A DNA stretch of 27,929 nucleotides, taken from contig CAYNFH010000064.1 in assembly GCA_964396385.1 (NCBI GenBank), positions 1 to 27,929 of the forward strand, in the 5' to 3' direction. Within the stretch, counting starts at the first letter, position 1; each line of letters begins with the position of its first letter. A program made the translations under genes and the position numbers. The stretch is from CAYNFH01 sp964396385. Its GTDB lineage: Bacteria; Armatimonadota; Chthonomonadetes; Chthonomonadales; CAJBBX01. This document shows positions 7,339 to 15,638 of the stretch, piece by piece. The notes beneath the pieces are model-generated. The model was not told the origin of the DNA, made no database searches, and saw only the letters and a list, made by a program, of their open reading frames with translations.

Positions 7339-8805
7339 GCTTTGAATCCACTTGTGGGCGCGCTCGAGCCTGCGGAGCACGCGATCCTTGCCCAGGACCG
7401 CGAGCGACTCAAACAGGCCGGGACCCACCGTCCGGCCGGTGACGGCTATCCTCAGCGTGTGGATCACCGGACCGCGCTCGCTGCGTATCGCCTCCGCCAC
7501 GCGATTGGTCGCGGCCTCCGCCTCCTCCTGTGTAAGCGATTCCAGTGGCCGGACCTCATTAGACCACCCGTCCAGGATCCTTATCGGGCGTTCACCGGAT
7601 AACCACTTTCGGCGGCCCTTCTCCTCCGGCTCTTCCGGCTCCCGATAGAAGAAGTCGGTCAACGGTCCAACCTCGGAGAGCAGCTTCATCCGGTCCGCGA
7701 CGAGCGGGACTAGCTTCGCGGTATAGGCGCGCTCCTCCTGCGTGGGCGGGGTACTGATGAGCCCTGCTTCTTGCAGGAATGGCAGACAGAGCTCCAGGAG
7801 CCGGTCTGGCGCGGAAGACCGAATATACTCTCCGTTCATCCACTTCAGCTTGTCATAGTCGAAGACTGCTGGATGCTTGCTGATGCTCTCTAGGCCGAAC
7901 CGCTCGACAAGCTCCGGAACGCTGAATATCTCGCGGTCTCCTTCTCCAGGCGACCAGCCCAGCAGCACGAGGAAGTTGAACAGCGCCTCGGGCAGGTAGC
8001 CCGCGCGGATGAACTCTGGGAATGCCGTGGACCCGTGCCGTTTACTCAGCTTCCTGCGGTCGTAGCCCACCAGAAGGGGAAGGTGGACCCAGACCGGCTC
8101 CTGCCACCCGAAGGCGCGATAAAGCTGTACGTGCTTGGGCGCGCTGGGCAGCCACTCCTCGCCGCGAAAGACGTGCGTTATGCCCCAGGCGTGGTCGTCC
8201 ACCATGGCCGCAAGGTGGTACGTAGGCCAGCCGTTTGCTTTCAGGAGGACCGGATCATCCAGCCGGCGGTTCTCGAAGACCACGTCGCCGTATACCGCGT
8301 CGTGTACCACCGTCTCCCCCTCCACTGGGAGCGCCTGCCGGACGACAAACGGTTGGCCCTCCGCCTCCAGCCGTGCCCGCTCCTCCGGCGAAAGGTACCG
8401 GCAGCGGCGGTCGTATCCGCTCGGCACGCCCTGCTCCTGCTGCTTCTCGCGCATCTCCCGCAGGCGCTCCTCCGTGCAGTAGCAGCGGTATGCGTGTCCC
8501 CCCATAATAAGCTGCTCCGCGGCGGCCCGATAGCTTTCCAGCCGCTCCGATTGGATGTATGGCGCGTTGGGTCCGCCGGTCACCCACCATTCGTCGGGGG
8601 TGATGCCCAGGAACCGCAGGCTCTCCTCTATCTCAGCGATGGACTCGGGCTTGTAGCGGACGGGGTCACGGTCGGTGTCTTCCAGCCTGCCGAGGTACCG
8701 GCCGCCCGTCTTGCGCGCGAGCAGCCAGTCGTAGATGGCCGTGCGGAGGTTGCCGACGTGCGGCGTCCCCGTGGGGCTGGGAGCGAAGCGAACGCGAACT
8801 GACAT
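7336..8805 (-). CDS. gltX: Glutamyl-tRNA synthetase
   Basis: Charges tRNA-Glu with glutamate in the cytoplasm; 489 aa, the usual length for bacterial GluRS. Class I signatures are the N-terminal APSPTGTPHVGNLRTA (the HIGH-type PHVG) and KLSKR at residues 252-256 (KMSKS type). A zinc-site pattern is visible: Cys108-x-Cys110, then Tyr131 and Cys135, as in E. coli GluRS. The C-terminal third is the helical anticodon-binding domain. ATG 8803-8805 (MSVRVRFAPS) is chosen because the longer frame to 8868 is repeat-derived. Whether it also charges tRNA-Gln cannot be told here. Its TAA abuts a CACGAAGACAC-type repeat. Confidence 0.96.
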   Translation of the reverse strand: MSVRVRFAPSPTGTPHVGNLRTAIYDWLLARKTGGRYLGRLEDTDRDPVRYKPESIAEIEESLRFLGITPDEWWVTGGPNAPYIQSERLESYRAAAEQLIMGGHAYRCYCTEERLREMREKQQEQGVPSGYDRRCRYLSPEERARLEAEGQPFVVRQALPVEGETVVHDAVYGDVVFENRRLDDPVLLKANGWPTYHLAAMVDDHAWGITHVFRGEEWLPSAPKHVQLYRAFGWQEPVWVHLPLLVGYDRRKLSKRHGSTAFPEFIRAGYLPEALFNFLVLLGWSPGEGDREIFSVPELVERFGLESISKHPAVFDYDKLKWMNGEYIRSSAPDRLLELCLPFLQEAGLISTPPTQEERAYTAKLVPLVADRMKLLSEVGPLTDFFYREPEEPEEKGRRKWLSGERPIRILDGWSNEVRPLESLTQEEAEAATNRVAEAIRSERGPVIHTLRIAVTGRTVGPGLFESLAVLGKDRVLRRLERAHKWIQS

Positions 8806-8872
8806 GTGTGGTGGTGTGGGCGTGTGGGAGAAGGAGGTACTTGCGCCCTCACTCGCATACTCCCACACTCCT
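8806..8872. repeat. Short-repeat element upstream of gltX with inverted 9-mers
   Basis: A G/T-rich stretch with GTGTGG-like units ends in GTGTGGGAG (8822-8830). A C/A/T-rich stretch of ACTCCC-like heptamers contains the exact inverse, CTCCCACAC (8860-8868). The 70-bp gap between the 605-aa gene and gltX consists almost wholly of this element, so the gltX ribosome-binding site lies in or beside it. Confidence 0.6.
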
Positions 8873-8875
8873 ATA

Positions 8876-10693
8876 CTATTTCTTCAGGTACTTCCTCTTG
8901 CTGCGGTCGAAGCCCTGGGAGAGCTTTTTGGCGTCGTATACCCACGCGCCGCCGCGCTGGAAAAAGCAGTGATACGCGCTCAGGAGCGAGGCCACCATTC
9001 GACGGTGGGTGCGGCGCGCAATGTTCGTCTCCGTAAGGAGCGTGATGAACTCGATGCCCTTGCGATAGTGCTCCATGATCTCCCGCAGGATGTCGAACGT
9101 GGGAAGCTCCTCGGAGTCCGCGCGCTGGCCTAGATCGATCAGCTCGTTCACGCGGTTGCGGCTAATGAACATCGCCGGCTCTGTCTCCTCACCGTAGGTG
9201 ATGGTGAACCGGTCCGGGGCCTGGCGCTCCAGATAGAACACGGCGCCGCTGTCCACGGGAAGCATCTGGTACCAGTCCAACAGCCCGTATAGCAGGCGTG
9301 TCTCATTGTTGATCCAGACTTCCGTGCGCTGGCCCGTCGGCAGGATGATGTCCACCTGCAGGATGGGCGCGTCCATCGGGAAGAAGCCCGGCGCAAGCTG
9401 GCACAGCGGGAACGTGCCGATCTCCTTGTGATGGAACTTGAGCACGCACCGAGCTGTAGCCGGCGGGTTGGGGTCCGGCGTATAGGCGGGCTCCTCATCC
9501 AGCACGTCCTGCGCAAGAGGGCTGAGCACCTCGCGCTGTAGACCTCCGTCGAAGCCGTCATCCTCCAGAAGGAGGTCGACCTCGTTGCCCTCCTGGTCGG
9601 TGTAGTGAACGACCGGGAAGCGGAGGATCTCCGGCACCGAGTAAACGTACTCCGGGATCGCGCCCTTCGGCAGGAACCGGTCGGCCCCGATCCACTGCAC
9701 GCGGTCCTCTCCGCGTAGGGCCGTGATCAGGGTATTCAGGTCTCCCGCGTACGTGCTCTCGCCAGGCGAGACCTCGAAGACGTCCTCCAGCATCCGGCTG
9801 GCACGGGACGAGTTCGGACTGGCCAGGATGGAGGCGATGAGCTGCTCCTGCTCTTCCGGCGCGATGACCAGCGGCACGTTCACGTCCGCCGGCTTGTTCT
9901 CACCGTACTCGTCGACCTCTCGCTCGGCAATGCCGGGGAAGAACCGGCTCAGAGTTGCAATCGCCTTCGGACCTATCCAGGTGCCGTTGGAGAGATAGGC
10001 CACACGTCCATCTCGTAGCAGGCTGGAGAAGAAGCTCACCGCGTTGAAGTGATCCGGATCCGCGCGCCAGGCCAGGAACTGGAGCGCCTTGCTCGGTACG
10101 GGCTCCCCGACTTTGTCCAGGAAGGCGACCACCGTGTCCGGCTTGCGCGGATGCAGTCCCTTCGCCTCGGCCTGGTACTTCAGGACATCGGCGGCTTTCA
10201 GGTAGTTGTCGAACAGGACGTCCTCTTCCGACTGGCCCTCGGTCGAGGTGTCGAGAAGCCAGCGGACGAGGCCATACGTGCCATCGCCCGCCGGGAAGTA
10301 GCGGTCCCGGTTACTGAGAACTCGGGAAAGAGTCTCCCGCATCACCTCCACGGGGCGATCGTAGATAACCGCCAACTCGCGCGCCAGCGCTTCTTGAGGC
10401 GCCGGAAGTCCGTAGCTCTGAAGCACCTCCTCCAGATTGCGCTCCAACGCCCTGTCCGGACCGGCGAAGCGGCTCCAGAGCGTCCACTTTCTGTCCGTGG
10501 CCGTAAAGCGGGCGGGATGGGTCGCCAGGATGACGCGCGCAAGGCGGAGGTCTACATCCTCTCGGGGCACGTGTCGCGCGGCCTCGGACGCCTTGACGGG
10601 CTCACCGCTGTCCAGCAGCGCACGGTGCAGCAGGTCGGCCGCGTATTCCGCCGCCAGCGATTCGTTCAATGCAGGTTCAGTTGCTATTGCCAT
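8876..10693 (-). CDS. 605-aa protein with tandem winged-helix-like units, function unknown
   Basis: I do not recognise this protein. By eye the first ~345 residues hold about four similar helix-helix-helix-hairpin units. Each ends in a short hairpin: DRKWTLWSRF (about 70), GDGTYGLVRW (about 150), SNGTWIGPKA (about 240) and GADRFLPKGAIPEY (about 335). This resembles repeated winged-helix (HARE-HTH-like) domains, so DNA or RNA binding is plausible. The last ~240 residues include a beta-rich part (LPTGQRTEVWINNETR) and a basic C-terminus, KRKYLKK. No signal peptide or membrane segment. ATG 10691-10693 has a good Shine-Dalgarno (GAAGGAG, five bases upstream). It lies between rimO and gltX on the same strand, suggesting a translation-related setting, though this is only context. 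Confidence 0.82.
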   Translation of the reverse strand: MAIATEPALNESLAAEYAADLLHRALLDSGEPVKASEAARHVPREDVDLRLARVILATHPARFTATDRKWTLWSRFAGPDRALERNLEEVLQSYGLPAPQEALARELAVIYDRPVEVMRETLSRVLSNRDRYFPAGDGTYGLVRWLLDTSTEGQSEEDVLFDNYLKAADVLKYQAEAKGLHPRKPDTVVAFLDKVGEPVPSKALQFLAWRADPDHFNAVSFFSSLLRDGRVAYLSNGTWIGPKAIATLSRFFPGIAEREVDEYGENKPADVNVPLVIAPEEQEQLIASILASPNSSRASRMLEDVFEVSPGESTYAGDLNTLITALRGEDRVQWIGADRFLPKGAIPEYVYSVPEILRFPVVHYTDQEGNEVDLLLEDDGFDGGLQREVLSPLAQDVLDEEPAYTPDPNPPATARCVLKFHHKEIGTFPLCQLAPGFFPMDAPILQVDIILPTGQRTEVWINNETRLLYGLLDWYQMLPVDSGAVFYLERQAPDRFTITYGEETEPAMFISRNRVNELIDLGQRADSEELPTFDILREIMEHYRKGIEFITLLTETNIARRTHRRMVASLLSAYHCFFQRGGAWVYDAKKLSQGFDRSKRKYLKK

Positions 10694-10710
10694 GGGGGCT
10701 CCTTCGGAGA

Positions 10711-10762
10711 GATGTTCAGGTCTTCACGGTACTGGTTCTGAACACCTGGACACCTGAACACC
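10711..10762. repeat. GGTGTTCA octamer array over the rimO 3' end
   Basis: On the minus strand three octamers, GGTGTTCA, GGTGTCCA and GGTGTTCA, occupy 10762-10739. On the plus strand two degenerate copies, GATGTTCA and GGTCTTCA, occupy 10711-10726. TGTTCAGGT (10713-10721) and ACCTGAACA (10752-10760) can pair. The array encodes the last residues of RimO (GVQVSRCSEP) and supplies its TGA stop. Confidence 0.85.
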
Positions 10763-12184
10763 AACCAAGTCGTATTCCCGCGCGCCCGTAATGCGCGCGG
10801 TGATGAAATCGCCGGGCTCTACATCCACGGCGGAGACAATTATCTGTCCATCAACCTCCGGGGCGTCACGGAACGACCGACCGAAGACGGATGACGGATG
10901 ACCGCTCTTGACAGATGCGCTGGTCCGTCCATCACCCTTCCGCCGTCCGCCGTCCTCCTCGGTCCTCCGTCCTCGGTCCCCGGCAAATCCTTCTACGAGC
11001 ACCTCCACCTCGCGGCCGACCCAGGCGCGGTTTCGGGCCAGGGAGATTCGCTGCTGCAGGCGCATGAGACGCTCGCGCCGCTCTCGCTTCACGCGCGCCG
11101 GAACGCGGTCCGGCAGCTCGGCCGCCGGCGTGCCCTCCTCTTGCGAGTACTCGAAGACGCCGACACGGTCGAACTGGGCCGCTTCGACGAACTGTTCCAG
11201 GTTGCGGAAGTGCGCTTCCGTCTCGCCGGGAAAGCCGACGATAAACGTGGTCCGGATAGCCACGTCCGGCGAGGCCGCGCGGAACTGCTCCAGCAGCCGC
11301 AGGTAGTGATCTCCGGATTGCGGGCGCCTCATGCGCCGCAGGATCTCGTCGTCGGCGTGCTGGAGCGGCATGTCGATGTACTGGCAGACCCGCGGCGTGG
11401 TAGCGATGGCCTCGATTATCGCCGCGTTGACACGCGAAGGGTAGCAGTAGAAGAGGCGGATCCAGTGGACGCCATCGACTTGCGAGAGCTCACGGAGCAG
11501 CGTGGGCAGCATCGGCTTGCGGTACAGGTCGTATCCATACTGGGTAGAGTCCTGGGCGATCAAGTTCAGCTCTCGCACGCCCTGGCGAGCCAGAGAGGCC
11601 GCTTCATCCAATATCCGGTCCAGCGGCTTGCTGGCGTGCTTCCCGCGAAATGAGGGGATGGCGCAGAAGGTGCAGGAGTGATCGCAGCCCTCGCTGATCT
11701 TCAGATAGGCGGTCCAGGGGGCCGTGGCTCGAACGCGCGTCGGGACGTCCAGCCAGCGGTGATGCGGCCTCTCCGGAACACGCAGCAGAGGAGTCGCTGT
11801 TGCGCTCTGGTATGTCCCGTTGGGCAGCGCTCGTCCGCCGTCTGCCGCTAGCGTCTCGCCGACCATCTCGGCGATATCGGCCATTTGGCCCGCACCGAGG
11901 AACGCGTCGACTTCCGGGATCTCCCTTGCCAGCTCCGTGCCGTGTCGCTGCGCCAGACATCCGGCTACGATGACACGACGCACCTCGCCGCGCCGCTTCC
12001 GCTCAACCTCCCGCAGTATCGCGTCGATGCTCTCTTGCTTGGCAGACTCGATAAAACCGCACGTGTTGATTACCACCACGTCCGGCCGCCGACTGCCACC
12101 CTGGATGCTATAGCCGTGGCTCGCCAACACGCCCAGCATCTCCTCGGAGTCCACCAGGTTCTTTGCGCACCCCAGGTTTACCAT
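10724..12184 (-). CDS. rimO: Ribosomal protein S12 methylthiotransferase
   Basis: Radical-SAM enzyme that methylthiolates an aspartate of ribosomal protein S12. The N-terminal UPF0004 domain has NLGCAKNLVDSE with Cys6, INTCGF and VAGCLAQ, the ligands of the second 4Fe-4S cluster. The radical-SAM cluster motif is Cys167-x3-Cys171-x2-Cys174 (CDHSCTFCAIP). A C-terminal TRAM domain has EVLVEGF and GRSFRDAPEVDG. At 486 aa it is longer than the usual ~440, because a ~33-residue repeat-coded loop (residues about 400-434) splits the TRAM domain and the tail is also repeat-coded. ATG 12184 lacks the few residues normally before the first strand; TTG 12256 would extend it through another repeat. The start is therefore uncertain. 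Confidence 0.93.
   Translation of the reverse strand: MVNLGCAKNLVDSEEMLGVLASHGYSIQGGSRRPDVVVINTCGFIESAKQESIDAILREVERKRRGEVRRVIVAGCLAQRHGTELAREIPEVDAFLGAGQMADIAEMVGETLAADGGRALPNGTYQSATATPLLRVPERPHHRWLDVPTRVRATAPWTAYLKISEGCDHSCTFCAIPSFRGKHASKPLDRILDEAASLARQGVRELNLIAQDSTQYGYDLYRKPMLPTLLRELSQVDGVHWIRLFYCYPSRVNAAIIEAIATTPRVCQYIDMPLQHADDEILRRMRRPQSGDHYLRLLEQFRAASPDVAIRTTFIVGFPGETEAHFRNLEQFVEAAQFDRVGVFEYSQEEGTPAAELPDRVPARVKRERRERLMRLQQRISLARNRAWVGREVEVLVEGFAGDRGRRTEEDGGRRKGDGRTSASVKSGHPSSVFGRSFRDAPEVDGQIIVSAVDVEPGDFITARITGAREYDLVGVQVSRCSEPVP
10884..10982. repeat. Short-repeat insertion in the rimO TRAM domain
   Basis: GACGGAT units (10886-10903) are followed, after a 25-nt gap, by a C/T-rich series of CCGTCC, CCTCGGTCC-type units (10922-10981) that are roughly their inverse (TCCGTC against GACGGA). 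The stretch stays open in the rimO frame and codes for an Arg/Gly/Asp/Ser-rich loop that RimO homologues I know do not have. Confidence 0.75.
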
Positions 12185-12240
12185 CTGAACGGTCGGCCGC
12201 CGCCGAAACAGCGTTATATTGGCTCCGGAACACCGCTCCG

Positions 12241-12272
12241 GACTCTCAGACCTCAAACCTCACCTCTCAACG
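12241..12272. repeat. CTCAAACCTCAC-type short repeat upstream of rimO
   Basis: On the minus strand this reads as degenerate heptamers of the GAGGTTT/GAGGTCT/GAGAGGT type. It lies just before the candidate RimO starts and contains the alternative TTG start at 12254-12256. Confidence 0.5.
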
Positions 12273-12288
12273 ATCCGGCACACGTGAC

Positions 12289-12312
12289 AAAAGGCGCGCC
12301 CTTGCAGGCGCG
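12289..12312 (-). terminator. Weak intrinsic terminator candidate
   Basis: Read on the minus strand, CGCGCC (12312-12307) pairs with GGCGCG (12300-12295) around a 6-nt loop, followed by CC and four T. It lies about 80 bp beyond the stop of the glycosidase-like gene and before rimO. The stem is short and the T-run brief, so it is only a candidate. Confidence 0.3.
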
Positions 12313-12394
12313 TCCTGTTAGTATACCTGAGCGTGCGGCGCGTCCGGTACCGTGGCGGCAACAGCGGCTGTGGAACGGCGGCTGGACCGTGGCG

Positions 12395-13318
12395 CTAGCG
12401 GTCGGACGCCGGGAGGATCAGTACGGCGTCCGGAACGGATGGACCGCCAGGACGGGCCTCCTGGTACCGGCCTCCCTCCAGGTATACGAGCTGCGAGGAC
12501 GCGCCGCCATCCAGGCACATTCCTTCCGCACAGGCCGCCTTGTGATACTGCCGGAAATATCGCTGGAGCGCTCCCGCAGCATCCGCATAGGTGAGGGCTT
12601 CCCCGATGCAGAGGGCCAGGTAGCGCGGTCGCCCGGCCTCCATGCTGTAGCCCGCAAAGGTGCGCCAGAGGGGCGCCGGGCTCATCAGCCGCTCTTCGTG
12701 GTCGGTGACGTGGATCCGGCCGCCCTCCACCAGGCGCGGTCCGCAGGCCACCACGGAGTCGCTGTTCCAGTAGCCTTCCGCCACCGGGTTGACGGGCTGC
12801 GCGAATGCCGTGAGCACCGGGGCGCGTCCACGCTCCGCGACCGCCCAACCGATATGGGGTAGACCGTCCGCGTCGAACGCCAGAACACAGCGGGCAAAGC
12901 GACGGCGGGGATCGCCCTGGGAGTGCACAAGCCGACCGGAAGAGAGGACCTCGCCATGGACAGCCAGGAGGCCCATGACCTCTTTGTTCGTTCCGTCTGT
13001 AGCGCCGAAGTAGCCGCCGTTGATGCCCCCTATGGCCCCGAGACGCTCACACCAGTCGCGAACGGTGCGGGCGTCCGCGAAGATACGGTTGCCGCGCACG
13101 TGGGCCCCTTCCGCCACGACCTGGGTGCGCACGCCGGCTGAGCGGAGGTCTACGTCCAGAACATAGAGAGCCCCGGCCGGTGAGACGCCACTCCCGCGCG
13201 GCACGGTACGAAAGATGACTCCTCGCGCGATTCTCCGACCGGGCGTCCCAGAACCTGTGCGGCATCCAGACTCGCTGAAGAGCAGAACCAGGGCCGCGGC
13301 CACGGCAAGGAGACGCAT
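12395..13318 (-). CDS. Phosphodiester glycosidase-like (NAGPA/DUF2233) secreted protein
   Basis: A 307-aa exported protein of the NAGPA family, whose founding member removes GlcNAc from mannose-6-phosphate diesters; bacterial members act on cell-surface glycans. Family motifs are visible: GGINGGYFG (about residues 95-103), VACGPRLVEGG, and the late CLDGGASSQLVY with the conserved DGGxS. The N-terminus MRLLAVAAALVLLFSESGC is a signal sequence. The Cys could be a lipidation site, but Glu at -3 is a poor lipobox, so a plain signal peptide or degenerate lipobox is possible. The upstream 461-aa secreted gene ends only 9 bp before this start, so the two are probably co-transcribed. Substrate unknown. 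Confidence 0.85.
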   Translation of the reverse strand: MRLLAVAAALVLLFSESGCRTGSGTPGRRIARGVIFRTVPRGSGVSPAGALYVLDVDLRSAGVRTQVVAEGAHVRGNRIFADARTVRDWCERLGAIGGINGGYFGATDGTNKEVMGLLAVHGEVLSSGRLVHSQGDPRRRFARCVLAFDADGLPHIGWAVAERGRAPVLTAFAQPVNPVAEGYWNSDSVVACGPRLVEGGRIHVTDHEERLMSPAPLWRTFAGYSMEAGRPRYLALCIGEALTYADAAGALQRYFRQYHKAACAEGMCLDGGASSQLVYLEGGRYQEARPGGPSVPDAVLILPASDR

Positions 13319-13327
13319 CAGGACCGC

Positions 13328-14713
13328 TTAGCCCGCGGAGGGTCGCAGGTAGTCAGGCGTGGGGTACCGGAACAGGATCTCCGTCCGCGCGGGCTTGTGG
13401 TCCGGATCGCCGCCCGTGAACTTCCCGGACTCGCCGACACTGTAGACGACAAACCCGTCTCCCTCCACTCGGAAGACCACCGGACGACCGCTAAACGGGT
13501 CCGTGGGCGGCGTCGCGACGGCCGCGAGACTTGCGGGCCAGGCGCGATGCTGCGCCCTCAATGCAAGTACGGCTGTGGCGCCCCGGTCAACCTGGAGTCG
13601 CGCTTCCACCACGGAGTGCCTGGTCACTATCAGGCTATACGGCGGCCCAATAAGCTTGGCCAGGATGGCATATGCGTCGCCGCCTGCCGAGGCGGCCGTG
13701 CGCATCGCACTTTCAGCCTGGGGATATGGGAGGTCGCCGGCTGCGGCTGCCAGACGCGCGCGCCGCAGAAGAACCGCCCCGTTTGTATCCACGAACCGGC
13801 TCCAGGCCTCGCGGCCCCGCGCCCATGCCTGACCGACGGTGCCCGGCAGCGTAAAGCTGGAGTCGCTGTCCAGGGCGACTGCCTGAAGGTCGGTCAAGAG
13901 TTCGGGGCCGCGTTCGCGGAGCATCGGGATGGTGATGGCGAGCACCCCGTAGTCCCCACGGAGGGCGTAGGCCAGGCTCGGGACTTTCCAGCGATCAATG
14001 GCCTCTCCGGCCGCCTGAACCACGGCCGGATCGCCGCCGTAGAGGTCCAGGAGCCGCTCCATACCGCCGAGCCCAATCGATCCGATGGCAAGTGCCGCGA
14101 AATTGGCAACCTGCGTGGGTGTCTGGGCGGCATGCCGGGCGATCTGAAACACCAGCGCCTGAGTACGGACCGCCTCCGGCCGCTGTCCGTCAATCGCGTG
14201 CAGGTACGCTTCGGCCGTGAGCCAGCGGGCCGCGGAGCGCATCCGAACGTTTTCTATGAATCCCATCAGGAGGCCCTGGGACCAATCCCGCTGGAAAACG
14301 CACTCGGGTTTCGCCGCGGCCTGATGGACCAGGGCCAGAATGTCGCCGTGGTCCCGCAGTATGGCGCGGGCCGTGCGGACCTGGGCGGAGGAGGGAATGG
14401 CCGGTCCAATGAGGTTGCTGACATCTTGCTCCTCCGTACCCTGGAAGGGGCTGGCGGTAAGGCGCTTGTCGAGCTGCTGATAGACCGGGGCGGCGTTCTG
14501 GTCGGCCGGCGGCAGCGGAGCCTGCAGCTCCGCCGCTGTGGTGGGAAGACCCGCGGCCTTGGCCGCCGCAAGCTCCGATTGCAGCGAGGGCTGCGCCGCG
14601 TGGGACGGCGCCGGAGCGTGGCCGGGCGTATGATGCCGAGCCTGGGCAGTGGCAAGGTGGGCAAATAAGCAGGCGAACACAGCCGTATGCGAGACAGTCC
14701 TGAGCTGGCGCAT
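13328..14713 (-). CDS. Secreted 461-aa protein of unknown function
   Basis: Unrecognised exported protein. From ATG 14711-14713 the product begins MRQLRTVSHTAVFACLFAHL and continues to ATAQA, a normal signal peptide. The start has GAGGA six bases upstream. A His/Pro/Ala-rich segment follows (about 25-60), then a long mostly helical part (about 80-330), perhaps helical repeats. The C-terminal segment TDPFSGRPVVFRVEGDGF, then VVYSVGESGK, resembles the tail seen in many secreted proteins of Planctomycetes and Armatimonadota and in pseudopilin-like proteins; that is my recollection. No catalytic motif is evident. Likely first gene of the leftward unit with the NAGPA-like protein. Confidence 0.8.
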   Translation of the reverse strand: MRQLRTVSHTAVFACLFAHLATAQARHHTPGHAPAPSHAAQPSLQSELAAAKAAGLPTTAAELQAPLPPADQNAAPVYQQLDKRLTASPFQGTEEQDVSNLIGPAIPSSAQVRTARAILRDHGDILALVHQAAAKPECVFQRDWSQGLLMGFIENVRMRSAARWLTAEAYLHAIDGQRPEAVRTQALVFQIARHAAQTPTQVANFAALAIGSIGLGGMERLLDLYGGDPAVVQAAGEAIDRWKVPSLAYALRGDYGVLAITIPMLRERGPELLTDLQAVALDSDSSFTLPGTVGQAWARGREAWSRFVDTNGAVLLRRARLAAAAGDLPYPQAESAMRTAASAGGDAYAILAKLIGPPYSLIVTRHSVVEARLQVDRGATAVLALRAQHRAWPASLAAVATPPTDPFSGRPVVFRVEGDGFVVYSVGESGKFTGGDPDHKPARTEILFRYPTPDYLRPSAG

Positions 14714-14917
14714 TCTATCCTCGTTGGGTGGAATGGATACCCGGCGGTGTGCCCGGCCGGATTCAGGGGCCTGCGGCAAGCCGGGGCGGACTCGGCGGGG
14801 GTTGAATTCCTCGCTCTAGCATACACCAATCTCCCGTAGAAAAATCAGTTCTAGCGAGCAAGCGGGCTGAAGGAATCCGCCCCCTCTGTATGGCACTTGG
14901 GGACGTGCGCGGTTTGC
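14714..14917. other. Intergenic stretch between divergent genes
   Basis: About 200 bp without a gene. It holds the Shine-Dalgarno of the leftward 461-aa gene. A TATGCT box on the minus strand near 14817-14822 could be its -10, but no good -35 lies 17 bp upstream. It is slightly more AT-rich than its surroundings and shows no tandem repeat. The rightward promoter starts at 14918. Confidence 0.5.
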
Positions 14918-14946
14918 TTGACTATCCCGGGCGGGTTGAGTACAAT
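14918..14946 (+). promoter_or_regulatory. Sigma-70 type promoter of the ANTAR regulator
   Basis: TTGACT (14918-14923), a 17-bp spacer and TACAAT (14941-14946) make a near-consensus promoter. Transcription should start near 14953, leaving a leader of about 97 nt before the ATG at 15050. Confidence 0.85.
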
Positions 14947-14954
14947 CGTGCCAC

Positions 14955-15006
14955 GCCGGCCAGCAGAATTACGGGGCAAACGGGAGCGTTTATCCGTGCG
15001 GCCGGC
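14955..15006 (+). promoter_or_regulatory. Nested hairpin in the ANTAR regulator leader
   Basis: Three concentric stems: GCCGGCC (14955-14961) with GGCCGGC (15000-15006), ACGG (14971-14974) with CCGT (14994-14997), and AAACG (14978-14982) with CGTTT (14987-14991) around GGAG. It lies wholly within the predicted transcript. The apical loop does not match the hexaloop of known ANTAR targets and no T-run follows. Role unknown; autoregulation is a guess. Confidence 0.55.
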
Positions 15007-15049
15007 AAAGATTGACACCCGGTTATTCAAGGCTTAAGGAGGAGCGCGG

Positions 15050-15628
15050 ATGGACTCTCTGCGCGTGCTGATTGCCGAGGATGAGGCGCTAACCCGCACT
15101 ATTCTAAAAGCCCGGCTGGAGAAGCTGGGCCACCAAGTCGTCGCCGAAGCCGAAAACGGCGTACAGGCAGTCGAGGCAGCCACGTCGGCAAAGCCGGATG
15201 TTATCATCATGGACATCCGCATGCCGGAGATGGACGGGATCGAGGCCGCACGCCAGATTGTGAGTGACAACCCCTGTGCCGTACTCTTCCTAACCGCGTT
15301 CAGCGAGGATACGCTCGTGGACAAGGCCGGGGAGGCCGGCGCGCTGGCTTACCTGATGAAGCCGTTCCGCAAAGAGGACCTCGCGCCCGCACTGGAGATT
15401 GCGGTCCGGCGGTTCCGCCAGATCCAAAGCCAGAACAAGGAGATCAACGACCTCAAGGAATCGCTGGAGACCCGCAAGCTCATCGAGAGGGCCAAAGGCA
15501 TCCTCATGGACCGGCAGGGCATGACGGAGGATGAGGCGTTCAAGAAGATCCACTTCCAGGCGCGCAACCAGAACAAGAAGATGAAGGACATTGCGCAGAG
15601 CATCATCACTGCCGCTGAGCTGATGTGA
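15050..15628 (+). CDS. ANTAR-domain response regulator (RNA-binding antiterminator)
   Basis: A 192-aa CheY-like receiver joined to an ANTAR domain. The receiver has the acidic pair in IAEDEA, phospho-acceptor Asp55 in IIMDIRMPEMDG, Thr in FLTAFS and Lys in YLMKPF. A coiled-coil-like linker (about 125-140) precedes ANTAR (about 135-190: LIERAKGILMDRQGMTEDEAF). ANTAR proteins bind paired RNA hairpins and stop transcription termination when phosphorylated by a sensor kinase. No kinase gene is in the window. A strong Shine-Dalgarno AAGGAGG (15036-15042) and a near-consensus promoter suggest good expression. An intrinsic terminator follows, just before the next gene. Confidence 0.95.
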   Translation: MDSLRVLIAEDEALTRTILKARLEKLGHQVVAEAENGVQAVEAATSAKPDVIIMDIRMPEMDGIEAARQIVSDNPCAVLFLTAFSEDTLVDKAGEAGALAYLMKPFRKEDLAPALEIAVRRFRQIQSQNKEINDLKESLETRKLIERAKGILMDRQGMTEDEAFKKIHFQARNQNKKMKDIAQSIITAAELM

Positions 15629-15638
15629 TTTCGGCAAA

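Noticed and set aside
7239..7412. 58-residue N-terminal extension of the 240-aa amidohydrolase-like protein
   Set aside because: The codons come from a dispersed repeat and from gltX antisense; the sister protein starts at the position equivalent to ATG 7236-7238.
13397..14668. 423-codon open frame antisense to the secreted 461-aa gene
   Set aside because: It mirrors a gene with a good start, Shine-Dalgarno and signal peptide. Its product is Arg/Gly-rich with no domain, as expected for a GC-rich shadow frame.
15012..15040. TTGACA at 15012 as a second promoter for the ANTAR gene
   Set aside because: No -10-like hexamer lies 16-18 bp downstream; that position falls in the Shine-Dalgarno region.
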